DNA from: JAEUOS01 sp965279115
GTDB taxonomy: Bacteria; Pseudomonadota; Gammaproteobacteria; Burkholderiales; JAEUOS01
Length of the DNA stretch: 64,000 nt
Direction: 5' to 3'
NCBI GenBank assembly: GCA_965279115.1
Contig: OZ257137.1
Span: 124,001 to 188,000 of the forward strand
Below the pieces are notes generated by a model. That model saw only the letters and a list, made by a program, of their open reading frames with translations. It had not been told where the DNA came from and ran no database searches. Positions within the stretch are counted from its first letter, which is position 1; each line of letters starts with the position of its first letter. Positions 16,915 to 24,716 of the stretch are shown one piece after another. Both the position numbers and the translations under genes were made by a program.

Positions 16915-18132
16915 TCACTGACGGACGGGGTCGGGCGCCTTCAAGGTGACGCCGCTGTCGATCAAGACGGAGATTCTATCTTCGCCGTAACCCAGCTCGC
17001 GCAACACCTCGACGCTGTGCTCACCCAGGCGCGGCACGTGCCGGGTGGCGCCGGGTTGCGTTTCGGACCAGGTGCTCGGATAGGCCATCTGCCGCAAACT
17101 CCCTTCACTCGGGTGCTCGACCACGCCAAAAAATCCGGTGGCCTGCAGATGCGGGTCGGCGAACAGCGCGTCCGGGCTGTTGAGCGGCATCGCCGGCACG
17201 TCCGCCCGCTCGAACAGCGCCAGCCATTCGGCGGTGGTGCGGGTGAGCAGCAAGTCGGCCAGTTCGCGGTACAGGTCGGCGATGTGCTCGGTGCGCGTGG
17301 TCATGCTGCGATAGCGCGGGTCGCGCTCGAATTCATCCAGCCGGCCCAGTTCGCGGAAAAAAGACCGCCAGTGGCGGTCGGTGTAGATCATCACGCACAC
17401 AAACCCGTCGCTGGTGCGGCAGGGTCGGCGGTCCGGGTTGAGCATGCGCGCGTAGCCCATGGCGCCTATGGGCGGATCGAAGGTATGCCCCTGCAGATGA
17501 TCGCCAAGCACGAAACTGGCCATCATTTCGAACATCGGGACGTCGATCTTCTGGCCGCGCCCGGTGCGCGCCTGGCGGAACAGGGCAGCGTTCACCTGCC
17601 CCACCGCCCAAAGCGCGACACCGCGATCAACCATCGCATTGGGCGCATAGCGCGGCTCGCTGCCATCGGCCATGTGGGTGAGCCAGGGCACCGACACCGC
17701 GCCCTGGATCAGGTCGTCGAAGGCCGGCTTGGCGGCGTAGGGGCCGCCCTGCCCGTAGCCGAACAGCGCGGCATAGATGATGCGCGGGTTTTGCGCCGCC
17801 ACCGCGTCGTATTCCAGGCCGAGGCGCCCGAGTGCCTGCGGGCGCAGATTGGTGACGAACACATCCGCACCCTTGAGCAGGTCGCGCAGGGCGGCGATGC
17901 CGGCGGGCTTTTTCAGGTCGAGCACGATGCTGCGCTTGCTGCGGTTGGCATTCAGGAAGATCGCGCCCATGCCGGGATGGCGCATCGGCCCGATGCCTCG
18001 AATCGGGTCGCCCTCCGGCGACTCGACCTTGATGACATCGGCGCCCATGTCGCCCAGGACCTGGGTGGCATAGGGCGCCATCAGCATGTTCGACAGGTCG
18101 ACCACCCTGACGCCATCGAGCGGGCCGCTCAT
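16915..18132 (-). CDS. CaiB/BaiF family III CoA-transferase
   Basis: A 405-residue class III CoA-transferase. Seen: SGPLDGVRVVDLSNMLMAP, GDMGADVIKVESPEGD, NRSKRSIVLDLKK, likely catalytic Asp169 in AMVDRG, HTFDPPIGAMGYARML, and PRLGEHSVEVLRELGY. GGGAG lies 8 nt before the ATG. It precedes the MaoC and CitE genes and follows the acyl-CoA dehydrogenase. Probably activates the imported acid with succinyl-CoA or acetyl-CoA as donor (inference); donor and acceptor cannot be told from sequence. Confidence 0.88.
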   Translation of the reverse strand: MSGPLDGVRVVDLSNMLMAPYATQVLGDMGADVIKVESPEGDPIRGIGPMRHPGMGAIFLNANRSKRSIVLDLKKPAGIAALRDLLKGADVFVTNLRPQALGRLGLEYDAVAAQNPRIIYAALFGYGQGGPYAAKPAFDDLIQGAVSVPWLTHMADGSEPRYAPNAMVDRGVALWAVGQVNAALFRQARTGRGQKIDVPMFEMMASFVLGDHLQGHTFDPPIGAMGYARMLNPDRRPCRTSDGFVCVMIYTDRHWRSFFRELGRLDEFERDPRYRSMTTRTEHIADLYRELADLLLTRTTAEWLALFERADVPAMPLNSPDALFADPHLQATGFFGVVEHPSEGSLRQMAYPSTWSETQPGATRHVPRLGEHSVEVLRELGYGEDRISVLIDSGVTLKAPDPVRQ

Positions 18133-18199
18133 GGCGCCGCTCCCGCGTTCCGTCCCGCGTCACCTGCCCGCACAACAGCCCCCAATCCGGCAAACACCA

Positions 18200-19366
18200 T
18201 CAATATGATTTCGGCAGACCCAGAACCCGCTCGGCGATATAGCACAGGATCAGGTGCGGCGTGATCGGCGCCAGGCGGTGGATCAGCGCCTCGCGCAGGT
18301 AGCGCTCGACATGGAACTCCTTGGCATACCCCATCCCGCCGTGGGTCAGGATGGCGTTGTTGCAGGCGTTGAAGGTGGCTTCGCCGGCCAGGTACTTGGC
18401 GGCATTGGCCATGGCGCCACAGTCCTCGCCGCGGTCATAGAGTTGCGCGGCGCGAAAGGCCATCAGGTTGGCCGCCTCCAGTTCCGCCCAGCTGTGCGCC
18501 AGGGGATGCTGGATGGCCTGGTTCATGCCGATCGGGCGGTCGAACACCACCCTGTCCTTCGCATAGGCGGTAGCCTTGCGCAGCGCCGCGCGTCCCAGCC
18601 CGACCAGTCCGGCGGCGATCAGGATGCGCTCCGGGTTGATGCCGTGCAGCAGGTAGCGGAAGCCCTTGCCTTCCTCGCCGATGCGGTTTTCCACCGGGAT
18701 CTCGAGCCCGTCGATGAACATCTGGTTGGAGTCGACACACTTGCGGCCCATCTTGTCGATGGCGCGGATTTCCACCTTGGAGCGGTCGATGTCGGCATAG
18801 AAGAGGCTCAGCCCGTCGACCGGCTTGCCGCCCGCGGTCTCCTCGGCGGTACGCGCGATCAGCAGCATCTTGTTGGCCACCTGCGCGGTGGAAATCCAGA
18901 TCTTCTGCCCGTGCACCACGTAACGGTCGCCCTTGCGCACCGCGCGGGTCTTCAGCCGCGTGGTGTCGAGCCCGGTGTTGGGCTCGGTGACGCCAAAGCA
19001 GGCGATGTCCTCCCGCCTGATCACCGGCGGCAACATGCGCCGCTTCTGCTCCTCGGTGCCGAAACGCACCACCGGATTCATGCCGAAGATGCCGATGCTG
19101 ACCGACGACACGCCGCCATTGCCGGCACCGGACTCGGAGATCGTCTGCATCAGGAGCGCCGCCTCGGTGATGCCGAGGCCGGACCCGCCGTACTCCACCG
19201 GCATGGCGATCCCCATGTAGCCATGGTCGGCGACCGCCTTGCAAAAATCCTCGGGAAAGCGGCCGTCGGAGTCGCGCTCAAGCCAGTACTGGTCGCCGAA
19301 GTCGTTGCATAGTTTGGCTACGCTGTCGCGGATCTGCTGCTGCTCGGGGGTGAAATCCACGCTCAT
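18200..19366 (-). CDS. acyl-CoA dehydrogenase
   Basis: A 388-residue FAD acyl-CoA dehydrogenase. Seen: FGVTEPNTGLDTTRLKTRA (124-142), the WIST FAD loop (157-160), GINPERILIAAGLVGLGRAAL (242-262) and a C-terminal helix THGGMGYAKEFHVERYLREA. In the C-terminal position of the usual catalytic Glu (the YEGT motif of MCAD) the sequence is RLAPITP, without Glu. Glu246 in NPERIL aligns with the catalytic Glu of isovaleryl-CoA and long-chain dehydrogenases (LERLVLA), so the base is probably there. A saturated acid could thus be fed into the MaoC/CitE steps. 39 nt after Bug D. Confidence 0.88.
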   Translation of the reverse strand: MSVDFTPEQQQIRDSVAKLCNDFGDQYWLERDSDGRFPEDFCKAVADHGYMGIAMPVEYGGSGLGITEAALLMQTISESGAGNGGVSSVSIGIFGMNPVVRFGTEEQKRRMLPPVIRREDIACFGVTEPNTGLDTTRLKTRAVRKGDRYVVHGQKIWISTAQVANKMLLIARTAEETAGGKPVDGLSLFYADIDRSKVEIRAIDKMGRKCVDSNQMFIDGLEIPVENRIGEEGKGFRYLLHGINPERILIAAGLVGLGRAALRKATAYAKDRVVFDRPIGMNQAIQHPLAHSWAELEAANLMAFRAAQLYDRGEDCGAMANAAKYLAGEATFNACNNAILTHGGMGYAKEFHVERYLREALIHRLAPITPHLILCYIAERVLGLPKSY

Positions 19367-19405
19367 CGAAACGCTTCTCTATTCATGTGGTGGGTCTCGC
19401 CGCAG

Positions 19406-20467
19406 TCACGGCTTCTTGTCGTCCGGCAGGCTGATGTCGAAGCGCTTGAGCGTCACTGCCAGTCGATCGTATTCGGCGCGCCACGCCGCCTGATCCTGCG
19501 CGGCGGTGTTGGTCGCCTGCAACAGCAAGCCGGTCGGCGCGAACCTGGCCTTGAACGCCTCGGTGCCGGCCGCCTGCACGATGGCGCGGTTGATCGTGTT
19601 GACGATCGCATCCGGCGTGCGTGCCGGCGCGGCGACAGCGATCCAGGGCAGCCAGTTGTTGGCCGTCATGAACTCCGGAAAACCCGCCTCGGCCATGGTC
19701 GGCACGTCCGGCAACTGCGGAATTCGCGCAGGCGAAGCCACGGCGAGGGCGACCAGCTTGCCGCTCTGGATGTGCTGCAGGCTGCCGGTCAGGGTGTAAC
19801 TCGCGAAGGTCACCCGGCCGGCGAGCAGGTCGAGCGTGCCGGGCGCCTGGCCGGGGTAGGCGATGACGCGCGCGTTGCCGTTGTACATCCTGGCGAACAC
19901 CAGGTAGGCCAGGCCGGTGGGGGTCATCTGCGGCTGCGCGATCGAGGCGTAGATCACGTCCTCCTTCGGGTTTTGCATCTTCGCCAGCAGTTCCTTCATG
20001 GTCTTGATGCCGGTGGAGGCGCCGGTCATGAACACGATGTCGTACTTGGTGTAGATCGACACCATGCGGAAATCCTCAAACGGCTTGAAGTTCACGCTCT
20101 TGTCCAGGAGCGGCAGCATCACGTACTGGGTGCTGCCGCCGTACATCAGGGTGTGGCCATCGGGTTCCGCGCGCGCCACCGCCTCGGCCGCGATCTTGCC
20201 ATTGGCTCCGGGGCGGTTCTCGACCACCACCGGCACGCCGAGGATGGGCGCGATCGCGTCAACCAGGATGCGGGCCGACATGTCCACCGGGCCACCGGGG
20301 GTGTAGGGCAGGATGAGGCGGACCGGCCGGTTCGCAAGCGTCTGTGCATGCGCAGGCGCCGCCAGCGCCGCGACCAGCAGCGCCGAGAAGAGCGCCGCGA
20401 CCAGCAGGCGCGCTGCGGACAGCACACCCCTGATGCCCGACGCTGGTTGAATATCCGTTTGCAGCAT
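19406..20467 (-). CDS. Bug/TctC-family periplasmic solute receptor (D)
   Basis: A 353-residue Bug receptor with a long N-region and signal peptide (hydrophobic stretch about 18-36, cut after AHA near 41). GGAGGA lies just upstream of the ATG at 20467. Seen: ILPYTPGGPVDMSARILVDAI, PDGHTLMYGGSTQYV, YDIVFMTGASTG and PDVPTMAEAGFPEFMTANNW. It is very similar throughout to Bug E immediately upstream, clearly a tandem duplication. First enzymatic gene of the operon follows 39 nt later. Confidence 0.9.
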   Translation of the reverse strand: MLQTDIQPASGIRGVLSAARLLVAALFSALLVAALAAPAHAQTLANRPVRLILPYTPGGPVDMSARILVDAIAPILGVPVVVENRPGANGKIAAEAVARAEPDGHTLMYGGSTQYVMLPLLDKSVNFKPFEDFRMVSIYTKYDIVFMTGASTGIKTMKELLAKMQNPKEDVIYASIAQPQMTPTGLAYLVFARMYNGNARVIAYPGQAPGTLDLLAGRVTFASYTLTGSLQHIQSGKLVALAVASPARIPQLPDVPTMAEAGFPEFMTANNWLPWIAVAAPARTPDAIVNTINRAIVQAAGTEAFKARFAPTGLLLQATNTAAQDQAAWRAEYDRLAVTLKRFDISLPDDKKP

Positions 20468-20544
20468 GATTCCTCCAGTCCCGCCCGCCGGCAGGCGATG
20501 TTCCCGCATGGGATTTCCCGGGTGCTTCCACTCTAGAAGCGGCA

Positions 20545-21561
20545 TCATTTCTTTTCGTCCGGCAGGCTGATGTCGAAGCGCTTGAGCGTGGCCGCCAGGC
20601 GATCGTACTCGGTACGCCATGCGGCCTGGTCTTGCGCGGCCGTGCCGGTGGCCTGCAGGCGCAGGCCGGTGGCGGCGAATTTCGCCTTGAACGCCTCGCT
20701 CTGGGTCGCCTGGACGATCGCGCGATTGATGGTGTTGACGATCGCATCCGGGGTCTTGCCGGGCGCCACCACGGCGATCCACGGGATCCAGTTATTGGCC
20801 GTCATGAACTCGGGAAATCCGGCCTCGGCCATGGTGGGTACATCGGGCAATTGCGCCAGGCGCTCCGGCGAGGCCACTGCCAGTGCCACCAGTTTTCCGG
20901 CCTGGATTTGCGGCAGCGCGCCGGTCAGCAGGTAGGCGGCGAATGTCACCCGCCCGGCCAGAAGATCGACCATGCCGGGCGCCTGGCCCGGGTAGTTGAT
21001 GGCGCGCGACTTGCCGTTGTACATCTTGGAGAACACCAGGTAGGCAAGACCGGTCGGCGTCAATTGTGGCTGCGAGATCGAGGCGAAGATCACGTCCTCC
21101 GCCGGATTCTGCATCCGCCCGAGCAGTTCCTTCATCGTGCGGATGCCGGAAGTCGCGCCGGTCATGAACACGATGTCGTACTTGGAGTAGATCGAGACCA
21201 TCCGGAAGTCTTCGAAGGTCTTGAAGTTGAAGGACTTGTCAAGCAAGGGCAACACCACATACTGTGTGTTGCCGCCATACATCAGCGTGTGGCCGTCAGG
21301 CTCGGCGCGCGCCACGATCTCGGCGGCGATCTTGCCTCCCGCGCCAGGCCGGGTCTCCACCACCACCGGCACACCGAGAATCGGGCTGATCGCCTCGACC
21401 AGGACGCGTGCCGAAACATCCACCGGGCCGCCGGTGGAATAGGGGACGATGAGCCTGATCGGGCGACTCCCGAGCGACTGCGCCAGCGCCGGCGTGCCCA
21501 CGGCCGCCACCAGCACCACACCCGCCAGCGCCGCTGCCAACGAACGAATCGCGATTCTCAT
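20545..21561 (-). CDS. Bug/TctC-family periplasmic solute receptor (E)
   Basis: A 338-residue Bug receptor with a Sec signal peptide (1-27, cut after ALA-QS). The ATG at 21561 has GGAGGA 3-4 nt upstream. Seen: IVPYSTGGPVDVSARVLVEAI, PDGHTLMYGGNTQYV, YDIVFMTGATSG, AEAGFPEFMTANNW and C-terminal LKRFDISLPDEKK. It is the first gene of the eight-gene minus-strand operon and the tandem paralogue of Bug D. The pair differs mainly in the signal peptide, around VIAYPGQ/AINYPGQ and in the TLTGSLQHIQ/LLTGALPQIQ segment. Confidence 0.9.
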   Translation of the reverse strand: MRIAIRSLAAALAGVVLVAAVGTPALAQSLGSRPIRLIVPYSTGGPVDVSARVLVEAISPILGVPVVVETRPGAGGKIAAEIVARAEPDGHTLMYGGNTQYVVLPLLDKSFNFKTFEDFRMVSIYSKYDIVFMTGATSGIRTMKELLGRMQNPAEDVIFASISQPQLTPTGLAYLVFSKMYNGKSRAINYPGQAPGMVDLLAGRVTFAAYLLTGALPQIQAGKLVALAVASPERLAQLPDVPTMAEAGFPEFMTANNWIPWIAVVAPGKTPDAIVNTINRAIVQATQSEAFKAKFAATGLRLQATGTAAQDQAAWRTEYDRLAATLKRFDISLPDEKK

Positions 21562-21584
21562 GCGTCCTCCCCTCCAGCAAAATT

Positions 21585-21609
21585 CGTTCGTATATTCGTA
21601 TATTGAACG
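21585..21609. promoter_or_regulatory. AT-rich candidate operator/promoter
   Basis: Between the divergent Bug E operon and the enoyl-CoA hydratase lies an AT-rich island. It has an inverted pair CGTTC (21585-21589) and GAACG (21605-21609) around a tandem 8-bp repeat TTCGTATA (21587-21594, 21595-21602). The centre is about 36 bp upstream of the Bug E start, and the TATA-like steps could also serve as a -10. Spaced GTTC/GAAC dyads are typical of IclR-type sites, but no binding protein can be assigned. Confidence 0.4.
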
Positions 21610-21737
21610 CATAAAGGTAGCCATGCATGGCACTGTTGTCAATAGAGCCGGACGGCTTCCTCGCCAGGGATCCGCGCAAACAGCCGGCGCTAGAATGCCG
21701 CACACCCAACCTTGGCTACCGCCCGGAGAACCCTGAA

Positions 21738-22559
21738 ATGCAGACCATTGACACCGGCACGCCAGACCTTCTGGCGAACCTCGACATCGGCGTGTTGACC
21801 CTGACCATGAACCGCCCCGAGGCGCGCAACGCGCTGTCACGCGCGATGATCGCCGCACTGGCCGAGCAACTGGCGGCGGCGGAGCTCGACGCGGCGGTGA
21901 AATGCATCGTCCTTACCGGCGCCGGCCGTGGTTTCTGCGCCGGAGGTGACGTCAAGGGCATGGCCGCCAGCGGCGACGGCACGGTCGGCAGCAATACCAT
22001 CGACATCGCGATCCACCGGCAACGCCTGAACCAGCGCGCCACCGCCGGCAAACTCTTCAAGATGCCCAAGCCGACGTTGGCCGCCCTGCCCGGCCCGGCC
22101 GCCGGTGCCGGCCTTTCGCTGGCGCTGGCCTGCGACATGCGCATCATGGCCAGCAGCGCCATCCTCACCACCGCATTCGCCCGGGTGGGGTTTTCCGGCG
22201 ACTACGGCGGCACCTATTTCCTGACCCAACTGGTGGGCTCGGCCAAGGCTCGCGAGCTGTACTTCCTGTCCGATCGTGTCAGTTCGGATGAAGCGTTGCG
22301 CCTGGGCCTTGCCAACTGGGTGTGTGCGCCGGAGGACCTGGCCGCGAAAACCCGCGAGATCGCGCTGCGACTGGCGAATGGCCCGACGGTGGCCTTTCGC
22401 TACATGAAGGAAAACCTCAATCGCGCCATGGCCGGCGAACTCGACGATTGCCTCGACCTGGAAGCCACGCACCACGTCCATTGCGGCCAGACCGAAGACC
22501 ACCGCGAAGCGACCAAGGCCTTTGTTGCCAAGCAAGAGCCGGTGTTCAAGGGGCGCTAG
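21738..22559 (+). CDS. enoyl-CoA hydratase/isomerase family protein
   Basis: A 273-residue crotonase-fold enzyme. Seen: MNRPEARNALS, GAGRGFCAGGDVKGM (first oxyanion loop), PGPAAGAGLSLALACD (second) and FARVGFSGDYGGTYFLTQLVG. As in the paralogue at 11737, the hydratase glutamates are not clearly both present. The ATG at 21738 is preceded by GGAG at 9 nt. It is divergent from the eight-gene operon and alone on its strand. It may share the operator with that operon and supply a hydration or isomerisation step. Confidence 0.85.
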   Translation: MQTIDTGTPDLLANLDIGVLTLTMNRPEARNALSRAMIAALAEQLAAAELDAAVKCIVLTGAGRGFCAGGDVKGMAASGDGTVGSNTIDIAIHRQRLNQRATAGKLFKMPKPTLAALPGPAAGAGLSLALACDMRIMASSAILTTAFARVGFSGDYGGTYFLTQLVGSAKARELYFLSDRVSSDEALRLGLANWVCAPEDLAAKTREIALRLANGPTVAFRYMKENLNRAMAGELDDCLDLEATHHVHCGQTEDHREATKAFVAKQEPVFKGR

Positions 22560-22565
22560 GCGCCC
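22551..22565. terminator. hairpin spanning a stop codon
   Basis: A perfect 6-bp inverted repeat GGGCGC/GCGCCC (22551-22556, 22560-22565) has the TAG stop of the enoyl-CoA hydratase as its loop. It lies at the junction with the convergent Bug F gene. No T-run follows. It could act as a 3'-end hairpin. Confidence 0.35.
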
Positions 22566-22605
22566 GGACACTCAAGGGTTTTCGACGGCCAATCCGGCCG
22601 GTGCC

Positions 22606-23634
22606 CTACTCCGCCTTGATGCCGGCGGCCTTGATCAATCCGAGGTTGCGCTCCGAGTCCAGCCTGATCACCCGGGCGAAGTCGGCCGCGCTGCCGCCGG
22701 TCGGAATATTGTTGGCTGCAAGTATGCGTTCACGGAAATCGGTGGCGCGCAACACCGCGTTGATCTCGGCGTTCAAGCGGGACATGATCCACTCCGGCGT
22801 GCCGCCGGGGGCGAAAAAGCCGAACTGCGAGGTCAGGTTCGCCTGCCCGAACCCGAGCTCCGCCAGGGTTGGCACCTGCGGCAGAACGCGCAGCCGTTCC
22901 GGCGAGCCGACCGCCAGTGCCTTGAACTTGCCGCTACGGATGAGCTCCAACTGCGCCGCGGCGACATTGGTTGAAAGAACCTCGAAATGCCCTGCCAGCG
23001 CATCGCTCAGCTGTTGCGCACCACCCTTGTAGGGAATGTGCGTGATATCGACGCGACCGGCGATGCGTACATGCGCGAGCACCATGTGCCCCACCGTGGC
23101 CAGGCCGGAACTGCCCCAGCGCAACCGGCCCGGCGCCTGGCGGGCGGCAGAGAGCAGGTCCTGAAAGCTGGTGCCGCCAAAAGCAGGCGTTCCGACCACC
23201 ACGACCGGGGTTTGCATCACGCCGACCAGCGGCGCGATATCGCGCTGCGCGTCGTAACCGACTTGGGTCAAGTGCGGGTTGAGCGAAACAGGACTGATGG
23301 CCGAGAATGCCAGCGTATGGCCATCCGGCGCCGCATTCGCCAACACACCCATGCCGACCGAACCGCCGCCCCCCGCCCGGTTCTCGACAAGGATCGGCAC
23401 CTCGAGGCGGGGACCCAGGCGCTCGGCGATGGCGCGCGCCGTGTCGTCGCTCAAGCCGCCCGGCGGGTACACCACGATGATGCGCACCGCGCGCAATGGC
23501 CATTTTGACTGGGCACAGGCGGCATTCGGCAGCATCGCCATGAAAACCGCCAGCGCGATGAAAAGCGGCGCGAAACGACGCAGTGAAAACTGGAAGAAAT
23601 GAAGGCCGGACAGCATGCCCGGATTGTGACGCAT
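22606..23634 (-). CDS. Bug/TctC-family periplasmic solute receptor (F)
   Basis: A 342-residue Bug receptor. The N-region is long (about 21 residues) before the hydrophobic core APLFIALAVFMAMLP, with a cut after ACA-QS near 42; ATG 23616 is an alternative start. Seen: VVYPPGGLSDDTARAIAERL, APDGHTLAFSAISPVS and THIPYKGGAQQLSDAL. It starts 5 nt after the stop of the LysR gene, so regulator and receptor form one transcript with the regulator first. No enzyme gene is linked on this strand. Confidence 0.88.
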   Translation of the reverse strand: MRHNPGMLSGLHFFQFSLRRFAPLFIALAVFMAMLPNAACAQSKWPLRAVRIIVVYPPGGLSDDTARAIAERLGPRLEVPILVENRAGGGGSVGMGVLANAAPDGHTLAFSAISPVSLNPHLTQVGYDAQRDIAPLVGVMQTPVVVVGTPAFGGTSFQDLLSAARQAPGRLRWGSSGLATVGHMVLAHVRIAGRVDITHIPYKGGAQQLSDALAGHFEVLSTNVAAAQLELIRSGKFKALAVGSPERLRVLPQVPTLAELGFGQANLTSQFGFFAPGGTPEWIMSRLNAEINAVLRATDFRERILAANNIPTGGSAADFARVIRLDSERNLGLIKAAGIKAE

Positions 23635-23639
23635 CGCGC

Positions 23640-24566
23640 CTAGCGCAGAATGTCCGCGCGCCGCGCAACCTTGCGCGCAAGCGTGACAAAGCTGCCCAGG
23701 GCGCCGCCGAGTTCACCCGCGCGATAGGCGAGCGTCAACGGTGCATCCAGCGTTCCGGACTCGGCCAGCGGGCAATAGACAATGGCATGCGCATGCATGC
23801 CGCGCATCGATGCCGGTACCAGCGACACGCCCGCGCCGGCAGCCACCAGGTTCAAGTTGGTCATCATGCGCTCGACCTCCAGGGCGACACGCGGTTCGAA
23901 GCCGGCGCCACGACAGAGTTCAAGAAAGCTGGCATACAGACCGGCGGCACCGGGCCGGCGCACCAGGATCAGGCTCTCTTCGCGCAGGTCGGTCAGCCTG
24001 AGTGCCGGTGGCGGCGTGGTCTTGCGGCGCGGTAGAAGCCTGTGCCCGACCGGCAAGGCGATCAACACCGGTTCGCGCAGCAGGGTTTCGAAAACCACGC
24101 CCTCGGGCCGTGCGGTCGGCACCCGCAGCAGGCCGCAATCCAGGTGCGCGGCTGCAAGCGCCTCGATGATCCCGGCGGCATTGTCTTCCCCCAGCGCCAG
24201 TTCGATACCCGCATAGGCTTGCCGGCAGGCGCGCAGCACCGCCGGCGTGAAACGATGCGCGGCGGCGGAACTGGTGAACGCGATCGACACCCTGCCGTGC
24301 AGACCGCTCGCGCTGCGCGCCAGCCGGCCTTCGAGCGCGCTGACATCACGCAGGATGGCGCGCGCATCATTTAACAAAAGTTTACCCGCTTCGGTCAGCG
24401 CAACGCCCTTCGCATGGCGGCGGAAAAGCTGCATCCCGACGCGCGCTTCAAGCGCCTTGATCTGCAGGCTCAGCGGCGGTTGCGCGATACCCAGGTGCTC
24501 CGCGGCGCGGGTAATGTGCCCGGTTTCGGCGACGGCGACGAAATAGCGGAGTTGCCTGAGGTCCAT
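23640..24566 (-). CDS. LysR-family transcriptional regulator
   Basis: A 308-residue LTTR. The N-terminal winged helix reads MDLRQLRYFVAVAETGHITR, then AAEHLGIAQPPLSLQIKALE, typical of the family. The effector domain (about 90-295) includes GRVSIAFTSSAAAHRFTPAVLR. The ATG at 24566 begins the conserved MDLRQLRYF; an ATG five codons earlier is also possible. It is co-transcribed with Bug F and divergent from the PEP-CTERM gene. The 150-nt AT-rich gap with ATATG/CATAT repeats is its likely binding region. Confidence 0.87.
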   Translation of the reverse strand: MDLRQLRYFVAVAETGHITRAAEHLGIAQPPLSLQIKALEARVGMQLFRRHAKGVALTEAGKLLLNDARAILRDVSALEGRLARSASGLHGRVSIAFTSSAAAHRFTPAVLRACRQAYAGIELALGEDNAAGIIEALAAAHLDCGLLRVPTARPEGVVFETLLREPVLIALPVGHRLLPRRKTTPPPALRLTDLREESLILVRRPGAAGLYASFLELCRGAGFEPRVALEVERMMTNLNLVAAGAGVSLVPASMRGMHAHAIVYCPLAESGTLDAPLTLAYRAGELGGALGSFVTLARKVARRADILR

Positions 24567-24590
24567 GTTCAAAGCATACACAAAACATAT

Positions 24591-24622
24591 GAATATGGCG
24601 CGTTTTGCATATTGGGAATATG
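24591..24622. promoter_or_regulatory. candidate LysR-type binding region
   Basis: An AT-rich segment has GAATATG twice (24591-24597 and 24616-24622, 25 bp apart) and an interrupted dyad ATATG (24593-24597)/CATAT (24608-24612) with a 10-nt spacer. It lies 25-56 bp upstream of the LysR start and about 95 bp upstream of the PEP-CTERM gene. LTTR sites typically are such T-N11-A type dyads in divergent gaps. Assignment to this LysR is inference. Confidence 0.4.
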
Positions 24623-24716
24623 ACGCCGGTGTAGGTATCCTGCGCAGCCCTGCTCAATGGCAAACGTCGAACGGCGCTTGCCCGGCCCGGCAAATCAAAA
24701 GACGTGGAGAACAAAG

